Below are positions 8,221 through 19,413 of a stretch of 64,000 bases of DNA, piece after piece (the first letter of the stretch is position 1; each line of letters opens with the position of its first letter). This stretch comes from Nematocida parisii ERTm1. Lineage: Eukaryota > Microsporidia. The notes under the pieces were generated by a model that saw only the letters and a program-made list of their open reading frames with translations, searched no databases and had not been told where the DNA came from. The position numbers and the translations under genes are program-made. The DNA lies in assembly GCF_000250985.1 (NCBI RefSeq), contig NW_013524646.1:1-64000 (forward strand). Reading direction: 5' to 3'.

Positions 8221-11145
8221 TTAATAAGTATACGCATTGATAATGAAATTATATATTTTTATATAATCTTCGTGGCTTAAGAGGAATTCAAAGCGATTAA
8301 GCTCTTTAAGCTGCATTATTATATTTTTTATATAATCTCTTTCCTTTAGCCCCTTAAATTCCTGATCTATACGAATAGGCACATTAATATCTATTTTTTT
8401 AATAAAAGCAGGAATTAAAAAAGTGTACTTATTGTTATTTTGGCATAGTGCGCCAATAATAAATACCAAAAAGGTATTAGTATTTAATTTTTTTGAATGA
8501 TTTTTGTGGTATATGTGCGAATTGTTCATGATAGACAATATTAGATTTATCTGGTCCATAAAATCTTCTGTGCACATAATCTTTGATATTATTTTAATGG
8601 TTTCCCCTGTCGATAAATGGAATAGTATCGAATTTAAAAAACATGAACCACCCTCTTTACATAGGGAAGCACACTTTATTATAACATTGAATAAAGGCAA
8701 TAGACTTGGCATATTGGCCAGCCGTTCCAGCAAGTATTTTGTTTCTTTTATATATTTTTTTGTACCATCATATGTGTTAACATACATAGATATATCAATA
8801 TACCTATTCAAGAAAGGCAGAGTGTCATTTAAAGCTATAAAATATGGAAATAACTCATAATATTGCAATGTGTTCCCATTAGTTATAAAAAGTGTTTCTA
8901 ATACATTACACAAAAAATATTTGGTTATTTCAACATGTATACTATATTTCATCAAATTCAATAATATTTCCTTGACTACCACAATTTGGTGTTGTACGCT
9001 TAGAAAATTTCGGCTCATAATATACATATTTATATGTTCTAGAAGATTGTCGCATCTACCGCAGAACCTCTCTATATTGTTTGATACTTCAATTGATATT
9101 CTCTGCGGAGTGGCCATCAAGCAGTGCTTGTAGTGAGCAATCAAACACCCCATAAACATGTTTTCTTCTAAATTCAGTAGTTTTTTCGAGTTATAAATAG
9201 AAGGCCGACCAACCCGATTTTTATTCAAAAGGGTCGAGTTGTTGTTTTCCGTGGCAATCGTCGCATAATTGGTGTTTATTTTTATTGTTATATTTCCTTG
9301 CATACAAGAAAATAAATTTGACCCATACGAAACAGAACCCAGTCGCTGAATGATTAACTCCCCAGTTATATCTTCTACACCATGTATTATTTCTTTCTTA
9401 ATATTCTTAAAGTCCAAAACTTTAAAATTATGACTTCCTGATATTTTAAAGAGCAAATGTTTTATATACTGTATGATTTGGATTTTCATATAAAATGTAA
9501 CTTTACCACCAGGTTTATTACTGCTTATAATATTTTTAAGGTCTTTAATATGGAGTTTTTCTTCATTATATATGCCTGCTATCACACTAATTGCTCTTAA
9601 TATGTTCAGTAGCCCAGAACATAGCTGCCCAGACTCTTTTATATATAAGGTACGTCCGCTCCTTTTCACATCCATTATCACTCTATTCCAGTCATAGTAC
9701 ACTTTCTCATTTTCCACCATAAACCGCCCCTTGTATCGGAAAAAGAAGTCTTTGCAGCTTTGAAGCACATTCGTGTGACATATGTCCATATACTCTGTCT
9801 TATTAGAATCATACCAACAACAGCAAAAAAATCCCAGTATGGTAGACTCGATGTAACTAACAAAATGAGGCCTGCTATCTAAGCCGCCAGAAGCACCCTG
9901 CTCGTTATTACTAGTAGTGGCATCTATATTAACATTTGATTTCTCTGGCTGCATATAAAATACAGCAGCCTTTATTTGATATTTGTTATGGAAAGGCATC
10001 AGTTTGCGCGCATCTTCTAAATCGAAAATCTCTTTAACCAATTCTAAACATAGCTTCTCTTCTATTGCACTCTCATCCGCATTATTAAAAAGACGATTTT
10101 TTACGGACAACAAGGCATTCACATCATCCTGCTTTCTATTTTCTATAGCCATATTTATATAATTGTTGAGAAGAAAGTATACTTTTTTAACAAATCGACT
10201 CCTGTTTTCTTGAAATATCAGGAGCTTATAAACATACGCCTGTATAAGAAATTCTGGAGTATAAAGAAACCCGCCCTTTTCAAACTCCTGGTATGTTTCT
10301 GCCATTTGCAGTTCTGCACTTGCTCTATCTTCTCTATACCTCTTAGTGTCCATGAAAAACATAATAACTTCCTTAGCTGCTTTATAGCATACACGCGCCT
10401 TCTTTCTATGCGGCTCCTCTTCGTAGTTACGCACTGATGTTCCATCTTCCACACTAAGATTAAACTCTTTAAGCGGGCTGTCCTTTTCGCAAGTATTTAA
10501 AATAAAAACATCCCCATTCATATTACTATTAATTCTCATGTCCAGATCAACCCCCTCTGCTAGAAGAAAAAGTGCTGCCAAAATAGTCTCTCCTTCTTCC
10601 ATTGTATATTGTTTTATTATAAATGCATAGAATGAGTCTAATTTTTCTGTAATTATAGGCAAGTAATTTTTTTCAAAAGGAAATAGCTCTTCAAGTACTT
10701 TATAGAATTTTTCTAAATATGTCCTCTGTACATTATTGTACCCCGTGCATTCTGTTTTTATGTGTGCAGTATACTTATATCCTTCTGCCTGCTGCAATGG
10801 CCCACATAGATTTGATGGATTTTTTATTATATTATATGGGAAAAGGTGTCTTAGATTCTCTATGTAATTGCCAATGCTAACCAATCTGCCCCGAAGACCA
10901 CACAGCGGACCTCCTGGCTTTACTGCCATTTCACCATCCTCTGTTATAATCTTTATGTTAGTTAATTTGAAATCTTTTATATTTTTTATGCTTGGGCATA
11001 CATGCTCCACTTTACTCGCCGTAACTAACTTTATTAATAGGAAAAAATAAAAAACAAACATTTGGAATTTCTGTCTAGCAGCTTGGTGTGCCTGCCTGTC
11101 TGCTACAATAACCGTTTTACTGCTCTTTTCTACCTTAGCATTCAT
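8221..11145 (-). CDS. Large-family secreted-type protein C (974 aa)
   Basis: A clear ATG is preceded by TTTAAAAAAATG-type leader sequence. A basic N-terminus is followed by the hydrophobic stretch FQMFVFYFFLLIKLVTAS at about residues 28-45, a good signal peptide or anchor candidate. Family marks are VKPGGPLCGLRG, ILAALFLLAEGVD and FEKGGFLYTPEFLIQAYVYK. The region around residues 410-440 is G/S/N-rich, and Cys-rich spots occur later (ERFCGRCDN). It is the upstream-most of the three intact tandem minus-strand paralogues. Sequence identity with A and B looks low outside the two blocks, indicating old duplication or fast change. No catalytic motif is seen and the function is unknown. Confidence 0.88.
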   Translation of the reverse strand: MNAKVEKSSKTVIVADRQAHQAARQKFQMFVFYFFLLIKLVTASKVEHVCPSIKNIKDFKLTNIKIITEDGEMAVKPGGPLCGLRGRLVSIGNYIENLRHLFPYNIIKNPSNLCGPLQQAEGYKYTAHIKTECTGYNNVQRTYLEKFYKVLEELFPFEKNYLPIITEKLDSFYAFIIKQYTMEEGETILAALFLLAEGVDLDMRINSNMNGDVFILNTCEKDSPLKEFNLSVEDGTSVRNYEEEPHRKKARVCYKAAKEVIMFFMDTKRYREDRASAELQMAETYQEFEKGGFLYTPEFLIQAYVYKLLIFQENRSRFVKKVYFLLNNYINMAIENRKQDDVNALLSVKNRLFNNADESAIEEKLCLELVKEIFDLEDARKLMPFHNKYQIKAAVFYMQPEKSNVNIDATTSNNEQGASGGLDSRPHFVSYIESTILGFFCCCWYDSNKTEYMDICHTNVLQSCKDFFFRYKGRFMVENEKVYYDWNRVIMDVKRSGRTLYIKESGQLCSGLLNILRAISVIAGIYNEEKLHIKDLKNIISSNKPGGKVTFYMKIQIIQYIKHLLFKISGSHNFKVLDFKNIKKEIIHGVEDITGELIIQRLGSVSYGSNLFSCMQGNITIKINTNYATIATENNNSTLLNKNRVGRPSIYNSKKLLNLEENMFMGCLIAHYKHCLMATPQRISIEVSNNIERFCGRCDNLLEHINMYIMSRNFLSVQHQIVVVKEILLNLMKYSIHVEITKYFLCNVLETLFITNGNTLQYYELFPYFIALNDTLPFLNRYIDISMYVNTYDGTKKYIKETKYLLERLANMPSLLPLFNVIIKCASLCKEGGSCFLNSILFHLSTGETIKIISKIMCTEDFMDQINLILSIMNNSHIYHKNHSKKLNTNTFLVFIIGALCQNNNKYTFLIPAFIKKIDINVPIRIDQEFKGLKERDYIKNIIMQLKELNRFEFLLSHEDYIKIYNFIINAYTY

Positions 11146-11758
11146 TTTTTTAAATTAAAATTTATTCTGCATATAGATAAAGAAGTATTACTCTAAATCA
11201 AAATTATACTTCTCAATAATTTCTGTTGAATAAATTTGATCTCTACTATAAATTAATACCGAAATTCAATAAATTTTAAAATTTGCTAATATACAATTCT
11301 AAAAGCCAACTTGATCCCTTTATTATAAGAAATTATTAATTTACCATAGAGATGAACAGATCTATTTGAATTATTTGACATCATGTAAAATTAAATTTTA
11401 ATTTTAGTGTGCTTTAGTCGGTTTACATTTTATAAAATGTACACTTTAAACTCTTTCTGGCAAAGAACATCTATTAAAAATAAAAATGTATGGCTACCCA
11501 CATAAAAACAATAGAGGCAGTTAAATAAGCAGACACAACAATACCGAGTAAAAAGAAAGCACACCAAAGCTAACCATCAAATTTTCAAGTATACTAGGCC
11601 TTATAAGTAGAAAGCATACTATTCAATAAAGTATTAATAAAAATAGAAAATCATGTATAAATATATATCTTGAATATGCTATATAATAATGTTTTTAGAA
11701 ATGAGCATTTTGTGGTGTTTCTGTCTGGAAATCAGTATGTTCTTTTGTGTTATTTCAA
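11146..11758. other. Gene-free spacer
   Basis: A/T-rich. It includes the leader of gene C and the region downstream of the 11759 gene. No RNA gene, repeat copy or coding frame with credible composition was found. Confidence 0.5.
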
Positions 11759-12361
11759 TTATTTATCTTCTTTGCTGCTTTTTATGTCAGTTAAAAGTTC
11801 AGTCGCTGTTTTTATATACCCACCACTTAACTCCAAGGATTTAGTAGAGTCGTCTAGCTTTTTACGAATAACAGATAGCTCTGGCACATCAAAATCCATA
11901 TTATCATCCAATAAATTAAAGCACTCTAAATCATCAAATACTATCTGTTCACTCAAAAAATTTTCCGTGTTTCCTGAGGCATTGCTTATTTGCTCTGGGG
12001 AATCCATTTTTGTTGGAACCGGGATATCTTTTAAATTACTATCAGAAGTGCTTTTGCCTGGCCGATTCTCTATAACATTAGTAGTGTTCTGGTCTGTGGT
12101 CTCTAATGTACTGGTGCAGGGAGAATTCTTTATATTTAATCCATCTGTGCCATCATTAGAAAGACATAAGGAGTTCTGCTTTTCCAAATCAGTTCTTTGT
12201 AAGTTGTTTATAGTGCTAGAGTCTAAATTAAATTTTGGTGAATTTTTTTGTCTATACCTCGAAACAACCTTCCATGATAATATGCACAGAAAAACAGTTG
12301 CTACCATAACTAGTCCCATTTTAGCATATACTTTAGATTTCTTTGTAAAAATAAGCTGCAT
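11759..12361 (-). CDS. One-pass acidic membrane protein (about 200 aa)
   Basis: The frame is open to 12406, but the first ATG is at 12361. The protein starts with basic residues, then a single hydrophobic helix (MGLVMVATVFLCILSW, about residues 15-30), then a long S/T/N/D/E-rich tail without cysteines. The same plan (short basic cytosolic end, one helix, polar tail) is seen at 13430, 20212 and 27593, so these may form a loose class of signal-anchored proteins. No sequence family is recognised. An antisense frame of similar length (11670-12389) is rejected because its composition is that of a complement. Confidence 0.65.
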   Translation of the reverse strand: MQLIFTKKSKVYAKMGLVMVATVFLCILSWKVVSRYRQKNSPKFNLDSSTINNLQRTDLEKQNSLCLSNDGTDGLNIKNSPCTSTLETTDQNTTNVIENRPGKSTSDSNLKDIPVPTKMDSPEQISNASGNTENFLSEQIVFDDLECFNLLDDNMDFDVPELSVIRKKLDDSTKSLELSGGYIKTATELLTDIKSSKEDK

Positions 12362-12406
12362 GCCCTTAAAACGTTTTAGAATTAAATAATAAAGGAGAAA
12401 AATCAA

Positions 12407-12734
12407 ATGATTAACCGCCCAACCCAGGAGAACGCAATATTCCAGCTAAATATCCTAAACCTTCCAGAAGTTCTGGTTATAATATAAGCACAAAATGAAT
12501 ACTTCTGAGTCCTGTACAAAAAGACTAGAAGCAGATCAAGTGTGCTAGGCCAGAAATTCAAGCATTGTTTAAACATGCAACTATAAATTAAAACTGAGGC
12601 TTGAAACTGGAATTACATACAAAGTAAATTAAATGAACAAATACGTATATATAAGCACAGCTGTATGCTTGTTCAATAAAACCAATGCATATAACCCGAA
12701 ATTACTTTAAAGAAAACATTTGATGCTTAGTACA
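12407..12734. other. Spacer with decayed family-type leader words
   Basis: It contains TATAAATTAAAAC near 12585, AAATACGTATATATAAGCAC near 12640 and an exact ATAACCCGAA at 12691. This resembles the promoter words before family genes, but no gene follows before the solo LTR at 12735. Confidence 0.4.
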
Positions 12735-13063
12735 TGTGGTGACACCACCACTCAAGCGCGCATGCCCAAGACCAATCCTTCAATGCGCCTACTTGCATGA
12801 TGATCCTACCGTGACAAAAGCCGGGATCTAAGAATCACGGATCAACTTTGGACTACATAAGTAGCACGCACCCAAACAAATGATGGGAGAACCACGGGAA
12901 ACATTTACCAAAAGGCTCAGCGCCAGTAGCGCCACAAGGACTCCGCGTCTGCGCACATCCCAATATTCTAATAATCATAATAAAGAGCATCTCTCAATAC
13001 TATCTCTATCTATCTTGGGCTATGCTATCCGGGCCGCAACGATGCCTCCCCGTGAGCACGTCA
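12735..13063 (+). mobile_element. Solo LTR, family 2, copy 1 (about 329 bp)
   Basis: It begins TGTGGTGACACCACCACTC and ends GTGAGCACGTCA, giving TG...CA ends. It is much richer in G+C than its surroundings, with a TATA-like ACTACATAAGTAGC and an AATAAAGAGC poly(A) signal in LTR-like order. The flanks gtaca and gcaca are a 4-of-5 target duplication. It is homologous over its whole length to the inverted copy at 28887-29227, and less closely to 58905-59242. No internal gag-pol of this family is in the window. Confidence 0.8.
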
Positions 13064-13429
13064 GCACATATAAAGAAGCAAAATTACTATATGTATATTT
13101 TTGGTATAAATTTGTTTGGCAGTGGATTTCTATAATAATGCATACTCAAAAACTCCTAAGGATTTATTAATATTATATATAACCCGATATAACCGGAAAT
13201 AAAGATGCAATCAGAATTTAATCTGACACTCTGACAAATGTAAGAAGAAAAAAGTAATGTCATAATAATTTATTATATTAAAAGCCAGTAAATTGGTTTT
13301 AAAGCTCTGCAGTATTTCTATACTTATCATTTTTTTCTGTTTTATACTACTTATCCCCATGCTTTTATTCTTTATGCATATAAAAAGCTTAAGAATTAAC
13401 TTTCTATAAACATTATAATGTGCAATCTT

Positions 13430-13921
13430 CTAATAGCCGATAATGGCTTTTTGAATCATCCAAAACGTTCTTTTACAATAGAATATAACTTGCGCTATTA
13501 TAGTTTCGGGTTCAATAGCCTTATTAGAAATAATGTCAACTGGGATATCCATCTTTTCACACTCCAACTCTTCCATACCCTGAATAGTTGTAAGAACATC
13601 CTGGACATGTTCTAGAGCAGGTCTTTCCGCGCTAGAAAAAGAATGCCTGTTTTTGTCCAGTTTTTCTGAAGATTCTGCACCGGAATCTTTATCTGGCTCG
13701 TCTATACAGCCTAGTTTATTCTGGCCTTCTTCTTTATTATTAATATTTGAGATAGAGTAGGAGTTTTTCGGGTCAGGAATGGGAACATGTGTATGACTAT
13801 TTATAGTTCTGTCTAGGTATATCAATATAAGACTTATAAATATTACTCCAGCGATACAGAACACAGCCACCTCTATTTTGTGATTTTTATATTTTCTTCT
13901 TATGTTTTGTTCTTCTGCCAT
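13430..13921 (-). CDS. One-pass membrane protein with polar tail (163 aa)
   Basis: A clear ATG. The N-terminus is basic (RRKYKNHK), then a hydrophobic helix VAVFCIAGVIFISLILIYL at about residues 19-37, and a lumenal or external tail rich in S, N, D, E. The C-terminal 50 residues are more ordered and end in a hydrophobic/aromatic patch. The plan matches the 11759 gene and suggests a related pair on either side of the solo LTR. No known domain was recognised and the function is unknown. Confidence 0.65.
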   Translation of the reverse strand: MAEEQNIRRKYKNHKIEVAVFCIAGVIFISLILIYLDRTINSHTHVPIPDPKNSYSISNINNKEEGQNKLGCIDEPDKDSGAESSEKLDKNRHSFSSAERPALEHVQDVLTTIQGMEELECEKMDIPVDIISNKAIEPETIIAQVIFYCKRTFWMIQKAIIGY

Positions 13922-14244
13922 TGCTATCTAAAAATAATTTTTTAATATATCCATGATTAGATATACCTAGATAGAAATGCTTGTATGCAATTAGCTTATA
14001 TGTCAGAGTATACACATCTATAATGGATAAGAACAATGGCACTGGTAGAGATTCATTTCAAGAATTACAGATAGCATATAAATTATCGATTTTTAGATTG
14101 AATTTCGGATTATATCTTTGTATATGCACAATTAAATAAAAATATCTGAAAGTTTTAAATATTAAAAAAAGAGAAGAACATTTCAAATCTACCATAAAGT
14201 AATAGAATAAAGGCATTTTATTATTCAATTCAAACATATTTAAA

Positions 14245-16261
14245 TTAATTAAGAAATATTTCCCCGTATATAAGTAATGCATCTAAAGATTCATGCTGGT
14301 TCGGCATGCACTGATATATATCATTCCAAGTAGTTCTATATCGTTGGGTGCTGTTCTGAAGTCGATCTCGTTCTATTGTGATATAGTGCGCAATCATACT
14401 CCCTGGAAAAGTATTCAGACTACCTACACTTTTCTTGATTGTATTGAGGCATTGAATGCCTAGCATAGATGGTGTATTTCCAATTATGCTCGTGCTAACA
14501 TCAAGATTTCCTGGTTTTAGGGTGATTGCAATGCGGGTTTGCCTATTTCTAGATTCGCTATAAGTTAAAATCAAATTGCAAAACAGATCTTTTATAGGAG
14601 AGGATGGCGAAATATATCCTATAACCGGCTGCTCAATCTTAACCAATAAACATTTGTTAATAGAATATTTAAGAAGAATATTCAGAATGCAGTTCTCCGC
14701 ATATTCTATAAATTTGTCAGTAATCTCACCCTTATAGTCATTAAGCCCCTTAGAAAATCTCTGAATAGTTTCATCATTATTTTTATCATTTACTTTAGTG
14801 AGCATTTGCACCGACTCCATAAGCTGAAAAAGACCAAATTTACATTCTGCTGCTAGTAGATCGCCATTTTTGAAGATTAAAGCAATTCTATCGTGCACAG
14901 ACTCTATATATTCACCCAATATCGCATCTGAACTATAACTAAAACTAGTTTGGGAATTAATATCAACGCTTTTTAAAAAAACATTCAGACGTGGAATGTG
15001 TGTGGTGTTATACACTCGATTTTTTGGATCGTACAAAAAGCATGCAGATAAAGTGCTAAAAAGAAGCTTTATCTTTTTAATAAAGGCATTGTAATAGAAA
15101 TTTCTATATTGAAATAGCGGTGTATTCACATAAAAATAATCAACTGTGGGTGCCAGTTCCATTACGCCCTCAGCTAGAAGTCCCTTGTACTTAGAAATTA
15201 TATTGTCTACTTGGAATAAAGCATTCATGTATACGTCAAAGTCACTGTCCTTCGGGTTATTATGAAATAAATAATTGTAGACTACATTTGCATGGTTCTT
15301 TTCCTCTTTCTGGTTTATAGAAAAACTGTGAATATAGACAGACACACTCCTATACACTTGCGCAATAAAATCCTTCAGATCAGAAAGAGTCTCCAAGTAC
15401 TCATAGATATAGCTTTTTATAAGCCAGCTGGGTGTGCGAATAAAATCTCCTGTTCTGATTTCACTCATGGTAAAAGGGCCACTAAATGGTCTTGTTTCTT
15501 TAACATCCTTGCTTTTTTGAGCAGCTATAAAAAACTTAATGATTTGGACGGCTTCTCTATTATTTATGGTTATTTTCACCTGCATACCGCTCACTTCCCC
15601 AGAATACTTGCTTTGATACACCATGTTAATAAAATAGCTTGAATTATTGAACATGGAATCACTGGGTACAGCAAGCACTAAGTTGTTATCTTGTTCAAGA
15701 AAGTGTACAGGTATTTTCAACCCTTCTGCTAGAAGTAGAAGAACAGCCAGAATTCTGAGTGAGTATTTCTTCACTTCGGGTTATGATTAAGAAACTCAGT
15801 AAATGAACTTTCCTGGTTTGTACGGATTGAGAGATAATTTTCCTTAGATGGGAACATATATGCAAGGGCAGTGTTAAATTCTCTGATATACGAAATTGCA
15901 TTGTATGGGGCGCGCGTGTTTGTATATATGCTATCCACACAATTTTCATCTAATTTTGGTGTATGTATATTATCCTCTTTTTGTACCAGCCCCTTATGCA
16001 GTGGGAAGAGTCTTTTGTTGTTCATTATACTGCACCGCTTAGACACAAGCACAGCCAAAAAGTTTAGTGGCCCCCAGGATTTATTTTCAGAATGCCCTCT
16101 TCATTTTCTAGAATAGAGAAGTTCTTTATGCATTCCAGTGGATCTAAATATAGCTCGCATAATAGTTTGTGTGTTGTTAGTAGAAATATAAATATAAGTG
16201 TTTTCTTATTTGAATGCATGCGCAATGGCTTGATTATACTCCTATTATTGCATGCTTTCAT
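14245..16261 (-). pseudogene. Broken member of the large secreted-type family
   Basis: Three frames together retain the family plan. At 16064-16261 there is a signal-like N-terminus (KTLIFIFLLTTHKLLCEL) and the INPGG segment. At 15771-16058 the following N-terminal part runs up to the SF-EFL block. At 14245-15774 there are ILAVLLLLAEGLKIP and IRTGDFIRTPSWLIKSYIYEY. The joins need two 1-nt shifts, one in a G/C run near 16070 and one near 15775, where an exact TTCGGGTTAT word sits. The last frame opens with GTG, not ATG. It also ends early: about the last third of the family length is missing. It is read as a pseudogene; assembly errors could explain the shifts but not easily the missing end. 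Confidence 0.82.
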
Positions 16262-16708
16262 TTAAATTCTTTATCTTTATTGATTTTTTAAATATTGCCA
16301 TAGAAAACACTTCTATTAAGAAAGATTCGCATGCATATAATATTGAATTATATAAAATTTAATAGATCAAATTAAACACTGCATTGACTATGCCCATCTT
16401 TATAATTATAGTGGCAGCATGCTGTATTTTAGAATTGTTGGCTATTTGAGATTGTATGCCACTACACTCTGCATGGAATAAATACAGCAAAGTGCTGCAT
16501 TATCAACTAATGAATTAATCTAGAGAGGAAATTTGTTTATTTTCTTAATATATGCGCTGGAAGGCACTGCATGGGTTATGCTGTAATTTCATATAATTTT
16601 GCATAAATATTAAGAAATATGTATTAATTGAGAGAAAACATATAATCTTCATGTTTATTTATAAATATCTTTAGTTTTTACCAGAGTATTATGAATTAAA
16701 CCTTACCA
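16262..16708. other. Gene-free spacer
   Basis: A/T-rich spacer between the broken family gene and the transporter stop codon. No gene, RNA or repeat copy was recognised. Confidence 0.5.
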
Positions 16709-17983
16709 TTATCCGTCCGTTAATAGATTTTTCGTACCGATGAAAGAAAATAAAATACTTCCTACTAAAATACCATAGGAAATCAAAGTAAATGGCAATT
16801 TCTTCTTATTTGATAGAATATATGAAATGCTTGGGAGGGAAAACATAATGTAGCAACTAGCAGTGTTTGCAATTAAGTTCATTACAAAGGTGTATTTAAA
16901 CTTTTTTAGAGAAAGAAGGAATATTACAGCAGAAATAAGGCATGAAATAGCCAGTTCAGTAACTCTTTTGTTTTTATCCACCTTCTCTTTAAACCCTATG
17001 TTAATAAAGGATATTATAGAATCCCTTGTTGGGTGCATCTGCAGTGGGTATGCCCCAAGCAAAACTATACTCATGGCAAGCTTTGCAAGGTTCACCAGAT
17101 GGAAGTACCACTTGCCCAAAGTTGGACCAAAGTTACTCATGATCGCTTTGTAGAAGTATCTTTCAGTGTCCACAAGTATGTCCAGAATAGACTTGTCCTG
17201 GTTGTTACCTCCTGCAAAGTATCCTCCATTTGCTACTAAGAAGTATGCAATAGATGCAACTAGAATAGCAATGCTTCCTACTTTGGCCCCATTGGCCTTT
17301 GTTGGCTTATCCAGAAGAGAAAACACCCTCACCATATTCTGCTGGCATCCCAGCCCGAATATATAGCAAGAAAGTGCATCAAAAATACTAGATGGGCTGC
17401 CTGTTGCCTTTTTAAGCACGTCCATTTTATGGCCATTTGACGGAAGGATGAGCGCAAGCACTCCCGAAATCATAACAATAATCGAAAGAAACAGAACTGA
17501 AATAGTTGATAGAATGGAGATAAATCCAAGCTTTTTCAAGTCCTTTTGCATTCCTAGGAATGTTGGCAAAAGAATAAGTCCTATGCTAAATAGCACATTG
17601 TATGCTAATGTATTTATTTTGCTCTCAATGCCAATCATTGTAGATATCCACTCTTTAAGAATCAGGAAGTATACAAACATTGCTCCAAAGCCCTGCGCAC
17701 CTATACTGCCCTCTGCCACATACCCAAGCACAGAAAATGCATTTTGGCACACTTTAAAATACGATGGGTCACTGCTTTCTAAATTTTTAGCGCAATGAAC
17801 CAGCTGGAAAAGAGTAAATGCACAGACTGATGAGATAAATGCAAGAATGGGCCCAGATATCATATACCCAGAAAACTCTACTGCTCTGGGCAGTGTTAAG
17901 ATACCCGACCCAAGAATTGATCCAACCATGGGGAATATGGCTTGTTGAACAGAGAGTCCTTTTTCTCTTGGTGTTCTTTCCAT
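16709..17983 (-). CDS. Amino-acid/auxin permease family transporter
   Basis: It is a 424-residue polytopic membrane protein with about 11 hydrophobic helices. The first helix carries IFPMVGSILGSGILTLPRA, the conserved unwound-helix signature of the AAAP (AVT-type) amino-acid transporters. By family knowledge it would move neutral amino acids across the plasma or vacuolar membrane by ion coupling. Microsporidia depend on imported host amino acids, so a role in uptake is plausible but inferred. The length is typical. The G+C content is higher than in the neighbouring family genes, as expected for a conserved core gene. The ATG at 17983 follows a short A/T-rich leader, and upstream is a long empty spacer. 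Confidence 0.88.
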   Translation of the reverse strand: MERTPREKGLSVQQAIFPMVGSILGSGILTLPRAVEFSGYMISGPILAFISSVCAFTLFQLVHCAKNLESSDPSYFKVCQNAFSVLGYVAEGSIGAQGFGAMFVYFLILKEWISTMIGIESKINTLAYNVLFSIGLILLPTFLGMQKDLKKLGFISILSTISVLFLSIIVMISGVLALILPSNGHKMDVLKKATGSPSSIFDALSCYIFGLGCQQNMVRVFSLLDKPTKANGAKVGSIAILVASIAYFLVANGGYFAGGNNQDKSILDILVDTERYFYKAIMSNFGPTLGKWYFHLVNLAKLAMSIVLLGAYPLQMHPTRDSIISFINIGFKEKVDKNKRVTELAISCLISAVIFLLSLKKFKYTFVMNLIANTASCYIMFSLPSISYILSNKKKLPFTLISYGILVGSILFSFIGTKNLLTDG

Positions 17984-19413
17984 ATTTAATTACTCGTGTA
18001 AAAAAAATAATTATTTATACTTTTAAAGTGAATTAATTTTTACAAAAACTACACCAATGATTTTTCCTCATGTGGCTTAATTAAAAAGAAGAATAATCTT
18101 ACTGATGAAAGTATACTTTAAAATAACTTAAATCCCGAAAAAATCGCATTATAGGCCCGAAGTATTGTGTTTTCATAAAATAAATATAAATGCCCTGCAC
18201 ACAGCTTGAAGTAGCCTATTTTTAAGCTTCTTTTAAATAAATCTATAAACTTATTACAAATAAAATTTAGCAAAATGAAAATATTTGACAGACACTTTCA
18301 GTTGTATAACCAATCATAAAACAACTAGAGACACACTTACTCTCCTGTTTTATCATATTTTTCTTCTAATTTACTCCCATGCCACTCTTGTGCCTAAATC
18401 TATTTAAAGGGTGCTTTACATTAAATATTGGCTTAATTTTTAATTAAAAATTAATTTTCGGATTATATAAATAAACTCTGCCTTTATTACAACAAAGCCT
18501 GCTCCAAATAAAAATTTAATATAAACATTGGTAATTAGTCTATATGCAGCATAATGACTACTAATGCAAATTCTTCTATTTATTAATGCAATGCACTTTA
18601 GTATCTTTGTTTTTCTTCTTTAAATAGATGAATTGTATAGTTCCATTGTTAATTATACTCTGTTCTAATATCAGAAATAGCTTGTGTTTATATAATTTGT
18701 TGTATGCTAAGGCTAGCATAATAGGATTATTACGAGTTAAGTAATTAATTTATATTCATGCATTACAATAGAATGTTCTAACATAGTTAAGTTATACCTT
18801 CTAAGAGAATAAATTAATTTATCTCGCATGTACGCATAACATTAGATGTCTTTAAAGTTAAATTTTATTCTAGCACATGTAATATAATTAAGTAGATTTT
18901 AAAAACATTCTTTCTAAATGCACCCACATAATTTTGTTACTCTATGTATATTCTTGTAGCTCATATTCTATACTGACTCTTTCCATATTATATAATTCAA
19001 AATTCTTATTAATATATTCTCTGAAAATATACAGAATATTTTGTGCGTATATTAGTCTAAATATACAATCTTTCATAAAAATTCTTCCTTTCTAAAAAAT
19101 CATCATTATATTTCCTATACGTAAGTGTGTCTAGGATATATTTTACATTTTTACTAATTTTCTCTTTTCCTTCTTGTATTTATACCTATTATTTATTTCA
19201 TATCCTTTAAAATAATTAAACCTAGCTGAATATATGTATGTGCCTGTATAGAAATGACCAATACTGCACTATTATAATATAAATTTCACGCTATACATAT
19301 AGATAATTTTTGTTTATTTCCATATAGTTATTTTTGCAAATTGTTTCTAGTGTATACGCATTCTCTCACATGTAATTTTTCATTGGATTGCATGAATTAT
19401 ATGCATTAAATGG
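17984..19413. other. Long gene-free AT-rich spacer
   Basis: About 1.4 kb. I found no credible coding frame, tRNA, or copy of the repeats seen elsewhere apart from isolated A/T words. It may hold undetected non-coding RNA or decayed sequence. Confidence 0.5.

Noticed and set aside
11670-12389. A 239-codon plus-strand frame
   Set aside because: It is antisense to the 11759 gene, with S/F/L-rich composition typical of a complement. The minus-strand frame has a basic N-terminus, membrane helix and polar tail like its neighbours.
12880-13170. ORF of 96 codons (and 28879-29079 in the other copy) with similar protein
   Set aside because: Both lie within the solo LTRs of family 2; their similarity reflects the repeat, not a conserved gene.
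14058-14282. 74-codon frame as continuation of the broken family gene
   Set aside because: It overlaps the end of the pseudogene in another frame but shows no resemblance to the family C-terminus.
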